Of a DNA stretch of 64,000 nucleotides, positions 43,739 through 54,514 are shown piece by piece. Location: NCBI GenBank assembly GCA_016125275.1, contig WGMB01000018.1, positions 248,001 through 312,000 on the forward strand. Reading direction: 5' to 3'. Position numbers and translations under genes: made by a program. Origin of the DNA: Acidobacteriota bacterium (GTDB taxonomy: Bacteria > Acidobacteriota > Terriglobia > Bryobacterales > UBA6623). Numbering within the stretch: the first letter of the stretch is position 1; each line of letters begins with the position of its first letter. Below the pieces are notes generated by a model. The model saw only the letters and a program-made list of their open reading frames with translations. It was not told the origin of the DNA and did not search any database.

Positions 43739-46036
43739 ATGCCCGACGTGATGCCGCTACAACCGCCCTTGCCCGCCGATGCGGCGGCCTTGCCGTTTCT
43801 GCCCGCGCTGTATGTGGCCTGGGCGGATGGCGATTTGACGGCGCAGGAGCTCGACGCGCTCCGCGAGAAGATCCAAGCGGCCCCGGGGCTGACGCCGGAC
43901 AGCCGGGCGGCGCTGGAGCAGTGGCTGCAACCGGACGCTCCTCCGTCCGCGCAAGCCCTCCAGACGCTGCTCGAGAAGATCCGGACCGCAGCGCCGAAGC
44001 TCGCGCCGGGCCAGCGGGCCTCGCTCGCGGATCTCGGGTTGGACCTATCGACGGCGCCGGCCTCGCCGGAGACCCAGGCGGCCCTGGAGGCCATCGAGGA
44101 CGCCCTGGGCGTGGTCGGCTCCGAAGCCGCCCGGGAGCTGCTCGACGAGGCCGCTGAAGAGGCTCCCCCGGCGGCGGAAGGCCCGTGGGTTCGCACGGCG
44201 GAGCTGGAGGAGTTTTTGGATGGCGAGCTGCGTCCGCTGCGCCGGCAGATTCGGGAGTTGCTGCAGCAACCGCTGTTCGGCTTCGAATACGGCCTCTCCA
44301 AGGAGCAGCAGCGCGAGCGGGTGCTGAGCCAGCTGCTGGAGTTGGGCGCGCAGGGGCTGGGCGCACTGTCGTATCCCACCGAGTACGGCGGAGAGGCCGA
44401 CAGCGGCAAGTTCGCAGCGGCCTTCGAGACCCTGGCCTACGGCGACATCAGCCTCGTCATCAAGTACGGCGTGCAGTTCGGGCTGTTCGGCGGCGCGATC
44501 CGCATGCTGGGCACGGCGCGGCACCACGATCGGCACCTGCGCAGGGCGGGGACGGTGGAGTTGCCGGGCTGCTTCGCCATGACCGAGCTCGGCCACGGCT
44601 CCAACGTCGCCGACATCGAGACCACAGCCGTCTACGACGCAGCGACCGGCGAGATCGTCGTGAACACCCCGGCGGACTCCGCACACAAGGAATACATCGG
44701 CAATGCGGCGGCGCACGGGCGACTCGCCGTGGTGTTCGCGCAGCTCGAGGTCGGCGGGCAGGGCTACGGCGTACACGCCGTGCTCGTCCCGATCCGCAAC
44801 GACGACGGTTCGACCGCCGCCGGCGTGCGGATCGAGGACTGCGGCGAAAAGGAAGGCCTCAACGGCGTCGACAACGGGCGTCTCTGGTTCGACCACGTGC
44901 GCGTCCCCCGTGAGAACCTGCTGAACCGTTTTGGGGACATCTCGCCGGAGGGCGAATACGTGAGCCCCATCGCCAGCCCGTCCAAGCGCTTCTTTACGAT
45001 GATTGGGGCGTTGGTCGCCGGACGCGTCAGCATCGCTCTGGCCGCAGTGACTGTGATGAAGACCGGCTTGACGATTGCGGTCCGCTACGGCGCCCAGCGG
45101 CGCCAGTTCGGACCGGCCGGCAGCGCCGAGATCCGCATTTTGGACTACCGCACCCACCAGCGCCGCCTGATGCCCAGGGTGGCGGAAGCCTACGCCCTCC
45201 ACTTCGCCGTCCGCCGCCTGGCGGAACGCTTCGCCCTCGGGCTCGAAGAGGAATCCCGCGAGGTCGAAGCGCTCGCCGCGGGGCTGAAGGCTTATGCGAC
45301 CTGGGCGAATCTCGACGCATTGCAGGAGTGCCGCGAATGCTGCGGGGGCCAGGGCTACATGGCGGTCAACCGGCTGCCGTCGCTCAAGGCCGACACGGAC
45401 ATCTTTTGCACCTTCGAGGGCGACAACACCGTCCTGATGCAACTGCTCGTCAAGGCCCTGCTCAGCGACTACAAGCGGCAGTTCGAAGACATGCGGCCGT
45501 TTACGCTGCTCAAGTACCTGGGCGGACGGGCGGCGGCGGCCGTCGGCGAGCCGAGCCCTCTGGCGGCCCGCACGACAGATTCCGAGCATCTGCGCAGCGC
45601 TTCCTTTCAGCTCGAGGCCCTGCGCCGCCGGGAGGCTCGGTTGCTCGACAGCGTGGCTCGGCGCCTACGGCACCGCATCCAGCGCGGGATGGACTCCTTT
45701 CAGGCGTTCAATGATTGCCAGGACCACGTGCTATCGACGGGACGCGCCTCGGTCGAGCGCTACGCCTTGGAGCGTTTTCAGGAAGCCGTGGAGGGGATGG
45801 AGCCGGGGGCGAATCGGGAGGAGCTCGATCGGTTGCGAGCGCTGTACGGGCTCCACGCCATCGAGCGCGACGCCGCATGGTTCCTGGAGGCCGGGATGAT
45901 CACCGGTTCGAAGAGTCGGGCGATCCGGGCCGAGGTGAATGCGCTATGTCGAGAGGTGAGGCTCCAGGCCGAGCAGCTCGTCACGGCCTGGGGCGTGCCG
46001 GAAGGCCTGCTTCCGCCGATTGCGAAGCAGGCCTGA
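43739..46036 (+). CDS. Acyl-CoA dehydrogenase/oxidase with N-terminal TerB-like domain
   Basis: A 765-residue protein. Residues 10-75 (LYVAWADGDLTAQELDALRE, then LTPDSRAALEQWL) resemble the all-helical TerB-like metal-binding domain. From about 150 to 600 comes an acyl-CoA dehydrogenase/oxidase: SYPTEYGGEADSGKFAA, CFAMTELGHGSNVADIETTA, the GVDNGRLWFDHVRVPRENLL block, and CTFEGDNTVLMQLLVKALL with the probable catalytic Glu560. The helical C-terminal extension (about 600-765) resembles the acyl-CoA oxidase C-terminal domain. It would carry out the first beta-oxidation step with FAD. AGGAGGCC precedes the ATG. Chain-length specificity is unknown. Confidence 0.88.
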   Translation: MPDVMPLQPPLPADAAALPFLPALYVAWADGDLTAQELDALREKIQAAPGLTPDSRAALEQWLQPDAPPSAQALQTLLEKIRTAAPKLAPGQRASLADLGLDLSTAPASPETQAALEAIEDALGVVGSEAARELLDEAAEEAPPAAEGPWVRTAELEEFLDGELRPLRRQIRELLQQPLFGFEYGLSKEQQRERVLSQLLELGAQGLGALSYPTEYGGEADSGKFAAAFETLAYGDISLVIKYGVQFGLFGGAIRMLGTARHHDRHLRRAGTVELPGCFAMTELGHGSNVADIETTAVYDAATGEIVVNTPADSAHKEYIGNAAAHGRLAVVFAQLEVGGQGYGVHAVLVPIRNDDGSTAAGVRIEDCGEKEGLNGVDNGRLWFDHVRVPRENLLNRFGDISPEGEYVSPIASPSKRFFTMIGALVAGRVSIALAAVTVMKTGLTIAVRYGAQRRQFGPAGSAEIRILDYRTHQRRLMPRVAEAYALHFAVRRLAERFALGLEEESREVEALAAGLKAYATWANLDALQECRECCGGQGYMAVNRLPSLKADTDIFCTFEGDNTVLMQLLVKALLSDYKRQFEDMRPFTLLKYLGGRAAAAVGEPSPLAARTTDSEHLRSASFQLEALRRREARLLDSVARRLRHRIQRGMDSFQAFNDCQDHVLSTGRASVERYALERFQEAVEGMEPGANREELDRLRALYGLHAIERDAAWFLEAGMITGSKSRAIRAEVNALCREVRLQAEQLVTAWGVPEGLLPPIAKQA

Positions 46037-46056
46037 GGAGAAATGCCGCCGACCGC

Positions 46057-46329
46057 TTAGGCGGGAACGCGTTCGCGAGTCGCCGACGCGCCCTTGGCTT
46101 CCACGCGCTCGCCGAGCCGAGCGATGAATACCGCGTCAACCTTGCGGGTGGCGGCCTGCCGGGGCGGCGCGCAAACAGCCAACTGCAACATGCTCGCGCG
46201 CATGAACCCGCGCAGGAAAGTCTGCGCCACGGTCGGACCGCTGGGCGGAGCGATCGACACGGCGCGGCGTTCGGCTTCGAGCCATGCGCGGCGCGAAGCG
46301 GTGCTGGTGAGGGCCTGCATGCCCATCAT
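46057..46329 (-). CDS. Hypothetical small protein
   Basis: A 90-residue frame starting at one of two adjacent ATGs (46329 or 46326). The codons have mostly G or C in third position and read sensibly (AVSIAPPSGPTVAQTFLRGF; KVDAVFIARLGERVEA), as in neighbouring genes. No domain, signal peptide or membrane segment is recognised. The ribosome binding site is weak. It converges on the acyl-CoA oxidase-like gene (20 bp between stops) and is divergent from the reductase gene. An overlapping frame on the plus strand looks less convincing. Confidence 0.45.
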   Translation of the reverse strand: MMGMQALTSTASRRAWLEAERRAVSIAPPSGPTVAQTFLRGFMRASMLQLAVCAPPRQAATRKVDAVFIARLGERVEAKGASATRERVPA

Positions 46330-46416
46330 CCTATCAAGGCTTGCCCGCGGCGGAAGCGTCGAGCGAGGTTTTTCCACAGAGGGAGCGGTACACTAGCGCA
46401 TAGGGCTGTAGTGAAT

Positions 46417-46425
46417 TGCTATAAT
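46417..46425 (+). promoter_or_regulatory. Extended -10 promoter for the nitrite/sulfite reductase
   Basis: TG-C-TATAAT is a perfect extended -10 element, which can act without a good -35 box; none is visible. It gives a leader of about 49 bases to ATG 46481. The surrounding bases (46406-46450) are AT-rich compared with the window. Confidence 0.6.
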
Positions 46426-46480
46426 CCCGATCAAGAAAGGGGAGATTGATTCAATCGCCCTTGCAACGAGGTTCCACGCC

Positions 46481-48613
<2,133 letters not shown>

Positions 48614-48717
48614 CAGCGGAATCTCGGCCACATTGACGGGACGGCGGGCCGGACCGGATAGGGTCGCGGCCCGCGGCCCAGCCGGAAGCGGACGCCAGAC
48701 AGGTTTCAACGACATTC

Positions 48718-49293
48718 ATGGATCTTCAACGCATCGACCTCAAGGTTTTCCTCGACGCCCCCGCCGGCGCCAAGCTCGAGCCCGTCTTGTCGGTCTTTCA
48801 CCGCTGGGGGCGGCAGACCGATCACCCGTCGGATTGGGTGGATTTGGCCGACTACGGTCACATGCAGCACGGCCCCGCCATGCTGATGGCGGGTAAGCGC
48901 GACCGCGTCGCCGTAGACACGAACCTGCCGGAGGCCGGTATTCTGCTGCAAACCCAAAAAGGGCTGGAGGGCTCGATCGAAGAGCGCTTCGTGGAGGCCT
49001 TCCGGCGGCACCTGGGGCTTTCCGCAGAGCTCGTCGGCGAGCCGGAGTGGCCGACGGCGCTGCGAGTCCGGGGCGGAGACTGGCTGGTGACGATCAATGA
49101 CCGGTTGGGCTTCCCGAACACCGACGCGACCGATCAGGCCGTGCGGGCCGGCTTGGTGGCTGCGCTGGATCGCCTGTTCGGCGACATGGGCTACGCGCTC
49201 GAGCGGGACACGGACCCGCAACGTCGGTACGCCTACCGCGTCCGCGTCGAGGGCGATCCCACGCTGTCGGAGCTTCGCGCCAAGCTCGGCTAG
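48718..49293 (+). CDS. Conserved hypothetical protein
   Basis: A 191-residue soluble protein with no signal peptide. Visible pieces are the N-terminal LQRIDLKVFLDAPAGAKLEP, HRWGRQTDHPSDWVDLADYG, GPAMLMAGKRDRVAVDTN and INDRLGFPNTDATDQAVRAG. I do not recognise a catalytic motif. It follows the nitrite/sulfite reductase by 104 bp on the same strand and may be linked to it, but that rests on position only. Confidence 0.75.
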   Translation: MDLQRIDLKVFLDAPAGAKLEPVLSVFHRWGRQTDHPSDWVDLADYGHMQHGPAMLMAGKRDRVAVDTNLPEAGILLQTQKGLEGSIEERFVEAFRRHLGLSAELVGEPEWPTALRVRGGDWLVTINDRLGFPNTDATDQAVRAGLVAALDRLFGDMGYALERDTDPQRRYAYRVRVEGDPTLSELRAKLG

Positions 49294-49322
49294 GCGGGCG
49301 GTATCATGGCGGGTTCGCCGCC

Positions 49323-49910
49323 ATGAGCCACAACATCAAAGACCTCGTCGCCGAATTGCGGGACTTGGAGGACAAGCTCCGAGAAGCTCTCTACGAGCAG
49401 AAGACGCGCGAGCTGTTCTCGATCGACGGGCTGAAGATCCGGTTCGACCCAGATGTCGCGAAGGAGCACCGCTCGCGGATGAAGGGGGTTTGGGGCTGGT
49501 TCTGGGCCAGCCGGCCGCAGAACATCCTGTCGGCCCCGTTCATCTACGGCATGGTCGGGCCGATGGCTTTGTACGACCTGTTCCTGTCGCTCTATCAGGC
49601 GATCTGCTTTCCGCTGTACGGCATCCCGAAGGTTCGCCGCTCCAGCTACATTCGGATCGACCGCCACCACCTGGGCTACTTGAATCTGGTGGAGCGGCTC
49701 AACTGTATCTACTGCGGGTACGGCAACGGCCTGCTGGCCTACGCCGCAGAGATTACCTCTCGAACCGAGCAGTACTGGTGCCCCATCAAACACGCCCACA
49801 AGCTGCTGGGGACGCACACGCGCTACGCGCACTTCCTGGACTACGGCGACGCTGAGGACTACCCGGAGCGGCTGGAGGAAATGCGGCAGAAGCTCCGGGA
49901 GGAGGCGTAG
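49323..49910 (+). CDS. Conserved hypothetical membrane-associated protein with Cys motif
   Basis: A 195-residue protein. It has a helical N-terminus (KDLVAELRDLEDKLREALYE), a hydrophobic central region that could span the membrane once or twice (ILSAPFIYGMVGPMALYDLF), and a C-terminal part with NCIYCGYGNGLLAYAAEI and QYWCPIKHAHKLL. The CxxC plus later Cys and His residues could bind a metal. No function is known to me. A TATCAT hexamer lies 15 bases before the ATG. Confidence 0.75.
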   Translation: MSHNIKDLVAELRDLEDKLREALYEQKTRELFSIDGLKIRFDPDVAKEHRSRMKGVWGWFWASRPQNILSAPFIYGMVGPMALYDLFLSLYQAICFPLYGIPKVRRSSYIRIDRHHLGYLNLVERLNCIYCGYGNGLLAYAAEITSRTEQYWCPIKHAHKLLGTHTRYAHFLDYGDAEDYPERLEEMRQKLREEA

Positions 49911-49924
49911 CGCCCCATGCAGGC

Positions 49925-50977
49925 TCAAATCCGGGGACGCGGCCGTCCGCCGGGTCCCGCCCCTCGGCCCTGGCGCCGGTTGTCCCCGCCGGCGATCTTT
50001 CCGTAGGCCTCCATGCCCAGGTAGTACGGGAAGGCGCCACGCCCGTCCTCCCCGATGGTGGCGAAGTAGGCGTAGGTCCCTTGCGGATACCCCGGCGTGA
50101 CCCTGAAGCGGCCATTGTGCGAGTCGAGGTCGCCGAGGCCCTCCACAAACTCGTAGTCCTCGACGAAGAAGCCGAGGGGATAGCGCAGGTCCACAGGCGG
50201 CCCCGTGTCTTCCGGACTGAGCACGGTCCCGTCCGGGAGAGCGATGCGGGTCGTCATCTCGCGCAGCCGGTAGCTGGAGGCGATGCGGCGGACTCCGCCG
50301 GAGCCGTCCGGGTGGGCGAAGCCGTAGGGACCGTAGATCGGGTAGCCGTCGAAGGCGTAGCCGATGATGGGCGAGTGCGATTGGGGCGAAGCGGCCCCGA
50401 GCTGTTCGAGCAGGGCAGGGGGGAGCTGGTGATGGTGGTAGGCGCCGGCGATGAAGCGCGTCCCCGGGATGACCGCGCCGCCGCTGGGGCTTGGGTGGCC
50501 TAGGGAGGCGTCGTGTCCGGCCGCTCGTGCCACCACGGCATTTTGGTTCCAGACGCCTCGGTTGCGATAGGAGAAGGCGTCCAGCGGGTTGTAGATCGGC
50601 ACGCCATTCACGAGAGTCCCGATGGGGCCCAGGCTCGTGCGCTGCGGATCGCGGGCGGGCTCGGGCTCCAGGGGAATTCGGAACAGCCAGTGGCGATCGG
50701 ACGGAATGGAGGGGTTGCGGTCTCCAAAAGGCCCGACCGGGTAGGACGGAACGCCGGTGGAGTGCACCAGGAGTGTTCCGTGCTGGGTTTCCACCTTCTG
50801 GATGTCCGCCGCAATCCGGTTCACGACGGCGTCGATGGCGGGGTCGGGGCTGCGGCCGGTGCGTCCGTCTTCGTTGAGGAGCCACGGCCGCAGAGCTGGG
50901 TCCGCGATCCCCGTCCGGGCGGCGGTCCCGGCCAGGGCGGCTCCAAACAGCAGGACGAGAAACAGGCGTCTTGGCAT
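49925..50977 (-). CDS. Exported YHYH-domain protein
   Basis: A 350-residue protein with a signal peptide (RRLFLVLLFGAALAGTAA). The YHYH-type domain is recognised by GTRFIAGAYHHHQLPPALLE, PIIGYAFDGYPIYGPYGF and the following LREMTTRIALPDGT. In this protein the signature reads YHHH. The family is found in secreted proteins of many bacteria and its activity is not established. The gene stands alone, converging on the hypothetical membrane protein gene (14 bp between stops). Confidence 0.85.
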   Translation of the reverse strand: MPRRLFLVLLFGAALAGTAARTGIADPALRPWLLNEDGRTGRSPDPAIDAVVNRIAADIQKVETQHGTLLVHSTGVPSYPVGPFGDRNPSIPSDRHWLFRIPLEPEPARDPQRTSLGPIGTLVNGVPIYNPLDAFSYRNRGVWNQNAVVARAAGHDASLGHPSPSGGAVIPGTRFIAGAYHHHQLPPALLEQLGAASPQSHSPIIGYAFDGYPIYGPYGFAHPDGSGGVRRIASSYRLREMTTRIALPDGTVLSPEDTGPPVDLRYPLGFFVEDYEFVEGLGDLDSHNGRFRVTPGYPQGTYAYFATIGEDGRGAFPYYLGMEAYGKIAGGDNRRQGRGAGPGGRPRPRI

Positions 50978-51033
50978 GGCTGTGTTAGGGACGAGGAGGG
51001 AGCGGCTTCGTTACGAGGGCGACGGTAAAGGGT

Positions 51034-51060
51034 TTGTCAAAAGAGACCGGCCGCTATACT
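51034..51060 (+). promoter_or_regulatory. Probable promoter 7 bases before the propeller gene start
   Basis: TTGTCA (51034-51039), a 15-base spacer and TATACT (51055-51060). The -10 box ends 7 bases before ATG 51068, predicting a leaderless transcript. The short spacer weakens the -35 assignment. Confidence 0.4.
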
Positions 51061-51067
51061 GGCCCCT

Positions 51068-52273
51068 ATGCGAACCCTCATCGCGTTTTCCCTCTTGTTG
51101 TGCGCCTCCATGTCGGCCGAGTGGCGCCAGTGGCGGGGTCCGGCCCGGGACGGTCACTCGACGGAAACGAACCTGCTAAAGGAGTGGCCCGAGGAGGGCC
51201 CGAAACAGCTCTGGCAGGTCCAGAGCCTGGGCGAAGGATACGCTTCCTATTCCGTGGCGGACGGTCGGCTGTTCACGCAAGGCCAGATCGGTGGCCGGCA
51301 GACCCTCATCGCGCTCGACGTCGATACCGGCAAGACTCTCTGGACGCTGCCGCATGGCGATACGTTCTCCAACGACCGCGGCAACGGCCCGCGCGGGACG
51401 CCGACGATTGACGGCGAAAGGGTCTACGCTCTGGGCGGCGACGGCAACCTGATCTGCGCCGAGGCGGCGACCGGCAAAAAGATCTGGGAGGTCAACCTGC
51501 TCAAGAAGTTCGGCGGGTCGAACATCACCTGGGGGCTGAGCGAGTCTCCGCTGATCGACGGCGAGAAGCTGATCGTCAACGCCGGCGGCCCCGGCGCCAG
51601 CGTGGTGGCGCTCAACAAGCAGGACGGCAGCCTGATCTGGAAGTCGGAGAGCGACGAGGCCGGCTACTCCTCGGCTGTGGCTGCGGAGGTCGGCGGGGTT
51701 CGCCTCTACGTGGTGTTGACCGGCGAGGCGGCCATCGGCCTGCGCGCCGACGACGGTAAGCTGCTGTGGCGCTATGCGCAGGTCTCCAACAAGACCGCCA
51801 ACATCGCCACGCCCATCGTCAGCGGCGACTTGGTCTTCGTTTCCACCGACTACGGCACCGGCTGCGCGCTGCTTCGCATGAAGCCCGCCAACGGCGGCGT
51901 GAGCATCGAGGAGGTCTACTTCAACCGGGACATGCGCAACCACTACTCGAGCTCGGTGCTGGTGGACGGCTATCTGTACGGCTATTCCAGCCGCATCCTG
52001 ACCTGCATGAAGCTCGACACCGGCGAGGTGATGTGGCAGGACCGCAGCGTGGGCAAAGGCCAGGTGATCTACGCCGACGGGCTACTCTACCTGCAAGGCG
52101 AGGATGGGGCCGTGGGGCTGGCCGAGGCCACGCCGGAAGCCTACAAGGAAATCTCCCGCTTCGAAATCGGCCGCGGGAACTACCCGACCTGGACGCTGCC
52201 GGTGATCGCCGGCGGTCGGCTGCTCATTCGCGACCAGGGGATGCTGACGGCTTACGATATTCGGGCGCGCTGA
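51068..52273 (+). CDS. PQQ-like beta-propeller repeat protein, exported
   Basis: A 401-residue secreted protein with a signal peptide (RTLIAFSLLLCASMSAEW). It is built from propeller blades of the type ALDVDTGKTLWTLPHGD, CAEAATGKKIWEVNLLKKFG, ALNKQDGSLIWKSESDEAGY and KLDTGEVMWQDRS. It lacks the Cys-Cys pair and the catalytic Asp context of quinoprotein dehydrogenases, so it is probably non-enzymatic, like BamB-type or Planctomycete propeller proteins. The initial WRQWRGPARDGHSTETNLLK is typical of that group. Binding partner unknown. Confidence 0.88.
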   Translation: MRTLIAFSLLLCASMSAEWRQWRGPARDGHSTETNLLKEWPEEGPKQLWQVQSLGEGYASYSVADGRLFTQGQIGGRQTLIALDVDTGKTLWTLPHGDTFSNDRGNGPRGTPTIDGERVYALGGDGNLICAEAATGKKIWEVNLLKKFGGSNITWGLSESPLIDGEKLIVNAGGPGASVVALNKQDGSLIWKSESDEAGYSSAVAAEVGGVRLYVVLTGEAAIGLRADDGKLLWRYAQVSNKTANIATPIVSGDLVFVSTDYGTGCALLRMKPANGGVSIEEVYFNRDMRNHYSSSVLVDGYLYGYSSRILTCMKLDTGEVMWQDRSVGKGQVIYADGLLYLQGEDGAVGLAEATPEAYKEISRFEIGRGNYPTWTLPVIAGGRLLIRDQGMLTAYDIRAR

Positions 52274-52323
52274 GGTTCGGTGGGGCGCTTTGTTTTTCAG
52301 CGTATAAAACGTAAGCTTGGCTG

Positions 52324-53901
52324 ATGGAAATTGAAACGGCGGCCATCGTAGAGCTGCTGCTGTTGTTGCTCATCGCGGCGTCGCTGATCGCCATGGTCAC
52401 GCGGCGCCTGCAGATCCCCTATACGATCGCGCTGGTCTTCGGCGGCTTCCTCATCGACGTCTTTCACCTGCCGATCGTCGAGCGAATGGGGCCGGAGGGC
52501 TCCACCGCGGGCTGGTTGACGCCGGAGATCATCTTCATGGTTTTCCTCCCGGGGCTCCTGTTCGAGGCCGGCATCAACATCAACGTCCGCAAACTGCTGG
52601 AGAACCTGGCGCCGATTCTGACGATCGCGATCTTCGGGGTGCTGATCGCGACGCTGGTGACGGGGTACGCGGTGCACCGGCTCACCGGGCTGGAGTTGCT
52701 GCCGGCGATGGTCTTCGGTGCGCTGATCTCGGCGACGGACCCGATCTCGGTACTGGCGCTGTTCAAGCAGCTCGGTGTTTCCAAGAGGCTGTCGACGATC
52801 GTTGAGGGCGAGAGCCTGTTCAATGACGGCACGGCCGTGGTGCTGTTCCAGATACTGCTGGCGGCGACGGCCACCGGCGACATCGAGCCCGGCGAAGGCA
52901 TTGGCCGGTTCTTCGTTGTGGCGCTGGGCGGCCTGGCGATCGGGCTGACGCTGGCGTACGTAGCCAGCAGGGTCACAGCGCACGTGGACGACCCTCAGAT
53001 CGAGATCACGCTGACGACGATTGTGGCCTACGGCTCGTTTCTGCTGGCCGAGCATCTGCACTTGTCGGGCGTGATCGCCACGGTGGGAGCAGGACTGACC
53101 ATCGGCAACTTCGGCGCGCAAGTCGGCATGAGCTCGCGGACGAAGGTTGCCGTGTGGAGCTTTTGGGAGTACGTCGGCTTTGTGATCAACTCGCTGGTCT
53201 TTCTGCTGATCGGCATCGAGGTGCACATCGTGGACCTGCTTGGCTACTGGCAGCCGATCCTGCTGGCGATTGCGGCCACGCTGGTGGGCCGAGTCCTCTG
53301 CGTCTACACCCTGACGCCGGTGGTGAATCGCTTCACCGAACCGGTTCCCACGAGCTGGCAGCACGTGCTGACCTGGGGCGGGGTCCACGGCGGCGTCTCG
53401 ATCGCCTTGGCGTTGAGCCTGACCATGGACTTTCCGGAGCGGGGGCTGATTCTCGCCATGACGTTCGGCGTGGTGGCGTTCTCGATCGTCGTGCAGGGGC
53501 TCACCATCAGTCCGTTGATGCGGTGGTTGGGGATCTCCATGGGGGACGAGGACGAGTACGATCAGATTCGCGTGCGGCAGATGGCGGTGGCCTCGGCGCA
53601 AACCGAGCTCGAAGCCTTGCGGAACCGACAGATCCTGACCGGGCCGGTGTACCAGAAGCTGCGGGCGGAGCTCGAACAGGCGCAAGCCCAGGTGGAAGAC
53701 CGGGTGCAAACGTTGCACCAGGAGAACGCCCACTGGGCCGAAGAAGAAGAGCGCGTCGCCCGCTCGCAACTGATTCGAGCGGAGAAAGCGGCTATCCAGC
53801 GGGCCGTCACGGACGGCTTGATTTCCGGTCACACCGCCGAAGAGATGGCCGCCAAGGCGGACCAGCAACTCGAGAAGCTGGTGGGGCCTCCGGGGCACTG
53901 A
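52324..53901 (+). CDS. Na+/H+ antiporter, CPA1 (NhaP-type)
   Basis: A 525-residue inner-membrane antiporter. About twelve transmembrane helices precede a charged C-terminal tail. The ion-binding motif of CPA1 proteins is visible in FGALISATDPISVLALFKQL, followed by VEGESLFNDGTAVVLFQILL, and later WGGVHGGVSIALALSL. The C-terminal 90 residues (VASAQTELEALRNRQILTGP onward) are a cytoplasmic coiled-coil-like regulatory region. It would exchange Na+ or K+ for H+ in pH and salt balance. Confidence 0.92.
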   Translation: MEIETAAIVELLLLLLIAASLIAMVTRRLQIPYTIALVFGGFLIDVFHLPIVERMGPEGSTAGWLTPEIIFMVFLPGLLFEAGININVRKLLENLAPILTIAIFGVLIATLVTGYAVHRLTGLELLPAMVFGALISATDPISVLALFKQLGVSKRLSTIVEGESLFNDGTAVVLFQILLAATATGDIEPGEGIGRFFVVALGGLAIGLTLAYVASRVTAHVDDPQIEITLTTIVAYGSFLLAEHLHLSGVIATVGAGLTIGNFGAQVGMSSRTKVAVWSFWEYVGFVINSLVFLLIGIEVHIVDLLGYWQPILLAIAATLVGRVLCVYTLTPVVNRFTEPVPTSWQHVLTWGGVHGGVSIALALSLTMDFPERGLILAMTFGVVAFSIVVQGLTISPLMRWLGISMGDEDEYDQIRVRQMAVASAQTELEALRNRQILTGPVYQKLRAELEQAQAQVEDRVQTLHQENAHWAEEEERVARSQLIRAEKAAIQRAVTDGLISGHTAEEMAAKADQQLEKLVGPPGH

Positions 53902-53978
53902 TCGTAACGAATCGTCCATCGTGCGGCTCTACCCTCCAGACGCCGGCCACGCCGGCGCCAAGAGGAGATACCAGCACG

Positions 53979-54158
53979 ATGCGACGAATCGATTTCTTTT
54001 GGACTCTGACCGCCGGAGCCCTCGCCGTCGGGTTGGCGGCCTGCGAGAAGAAGGACGCCGGCGACCACCTGGAAGACGCCGTGGAGGACATCGGCGACGC
54101 CGCCGACGATGCGGCCGATGAAGTCGGCGACGCGGTCGATAAAGCCACCGACAAGTAG
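53979..54158 (+). CDS. Small acidic lipoprotein
   Basis: A 59-residue protein. The signal FFWTLTAGALAVGLAAC ends in a lipobox Cys. The mature part is a short, highly acidic amphipathic helix with repeating Ala/Asp/Val spacing (EDAVEDIGDAADDAADEVGD). AGAGGAGA lies about 8 bases before the ATG. The open frame extends far upstream through the antiporter gene, but that part is a shadow. It resembles entericidin-like small lipoproteins in layout only. Confidence 0.75.
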   Translation: MRRIDFFWTLTAGALAVGLAACEKKDAGDHLEDAVEDIGDAADDAADEVGDAVDKATDK

Positions 54159-54260
54159 TCAGCTCAACTGTTCTTTCGGCGCATTGCGCTGACCGGCCTA
54201 TTGCGGATATGCTTGCCGTTGCGGCGGAGCGGGGAGGCTCGGCCGCAACGGATTTCCGCC

Positions 54261-54500
54261 ATGTATACCTGGAATGCGAGCGGCGAAGAAAGCGCCGTGC
54301 TTTACGTGGGAGAGGTCGTTCGCAATCTGTTGATCACCAACGACTGTCCCCGCAAGCTGCGGATTCGGCTCGACGACGAGCCCAACAACGAGTATTCGTT
54401 GCTTCCGCAATCTTCCGGCATTTTCTCCGCCGCCAAGGTGGTGGTCGTATTCCCCGGGCAGGGCACGACCGTGTGGGGCCGCTTCAACCTCGTGGAGTGA
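54261..54500 (+). CDS. Hypothetical small protein
   Basis: A 79-residue soluble protein beginning MYTWNASGEESAVLYVGE and containing a probable beta-sheet core (VVRNLLITNDCPRKLRIRLD; AAKVVVVFPGQGTTVWGRFN). Codon use matches neighbouring genes. No motif is recognised. The ATG at 54261 is preferred over an upstream in-frame start at 54201. It converges on the YciI-type gene. Confidence 0.6.
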   Translation: MYTWNASGEESAVLYVGEVVRNLLITNDCPRKLRIRLDDEPNNEYSLLPQSSGIFSAAKVVVVFPGQGTTVWGRFNLVE

Positions 54501-54514
54501 GGTCCCAAGGCCCC

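Noticed and set aside
41839-44409. 856-codon open frame on the minus strand
   Set aside because: It runs antisense across three well-supported genes (TPR protein, dgt, acyl-CoA oxidase). The translation is low-complexity Arg/Ser-rich and matches no family; high GC content keeps such frames open.
46094-46396. 100-codon plus-strand frame in the gap before the reductase
   Set aside because: It overlaps the minus-strand small frame, and its codons and product (Ser/Arg-rich) look less natural. Its end overlaps the AT-rich region before the reductase promoter.
53154-53978. Upstream part of the frame ending at 54158
   Set aside because: It overlaps the antiporter gene in another frame and is Gly/Arg-rich. 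Only the last 60 codons form a real gene with its own ribosome binding site.
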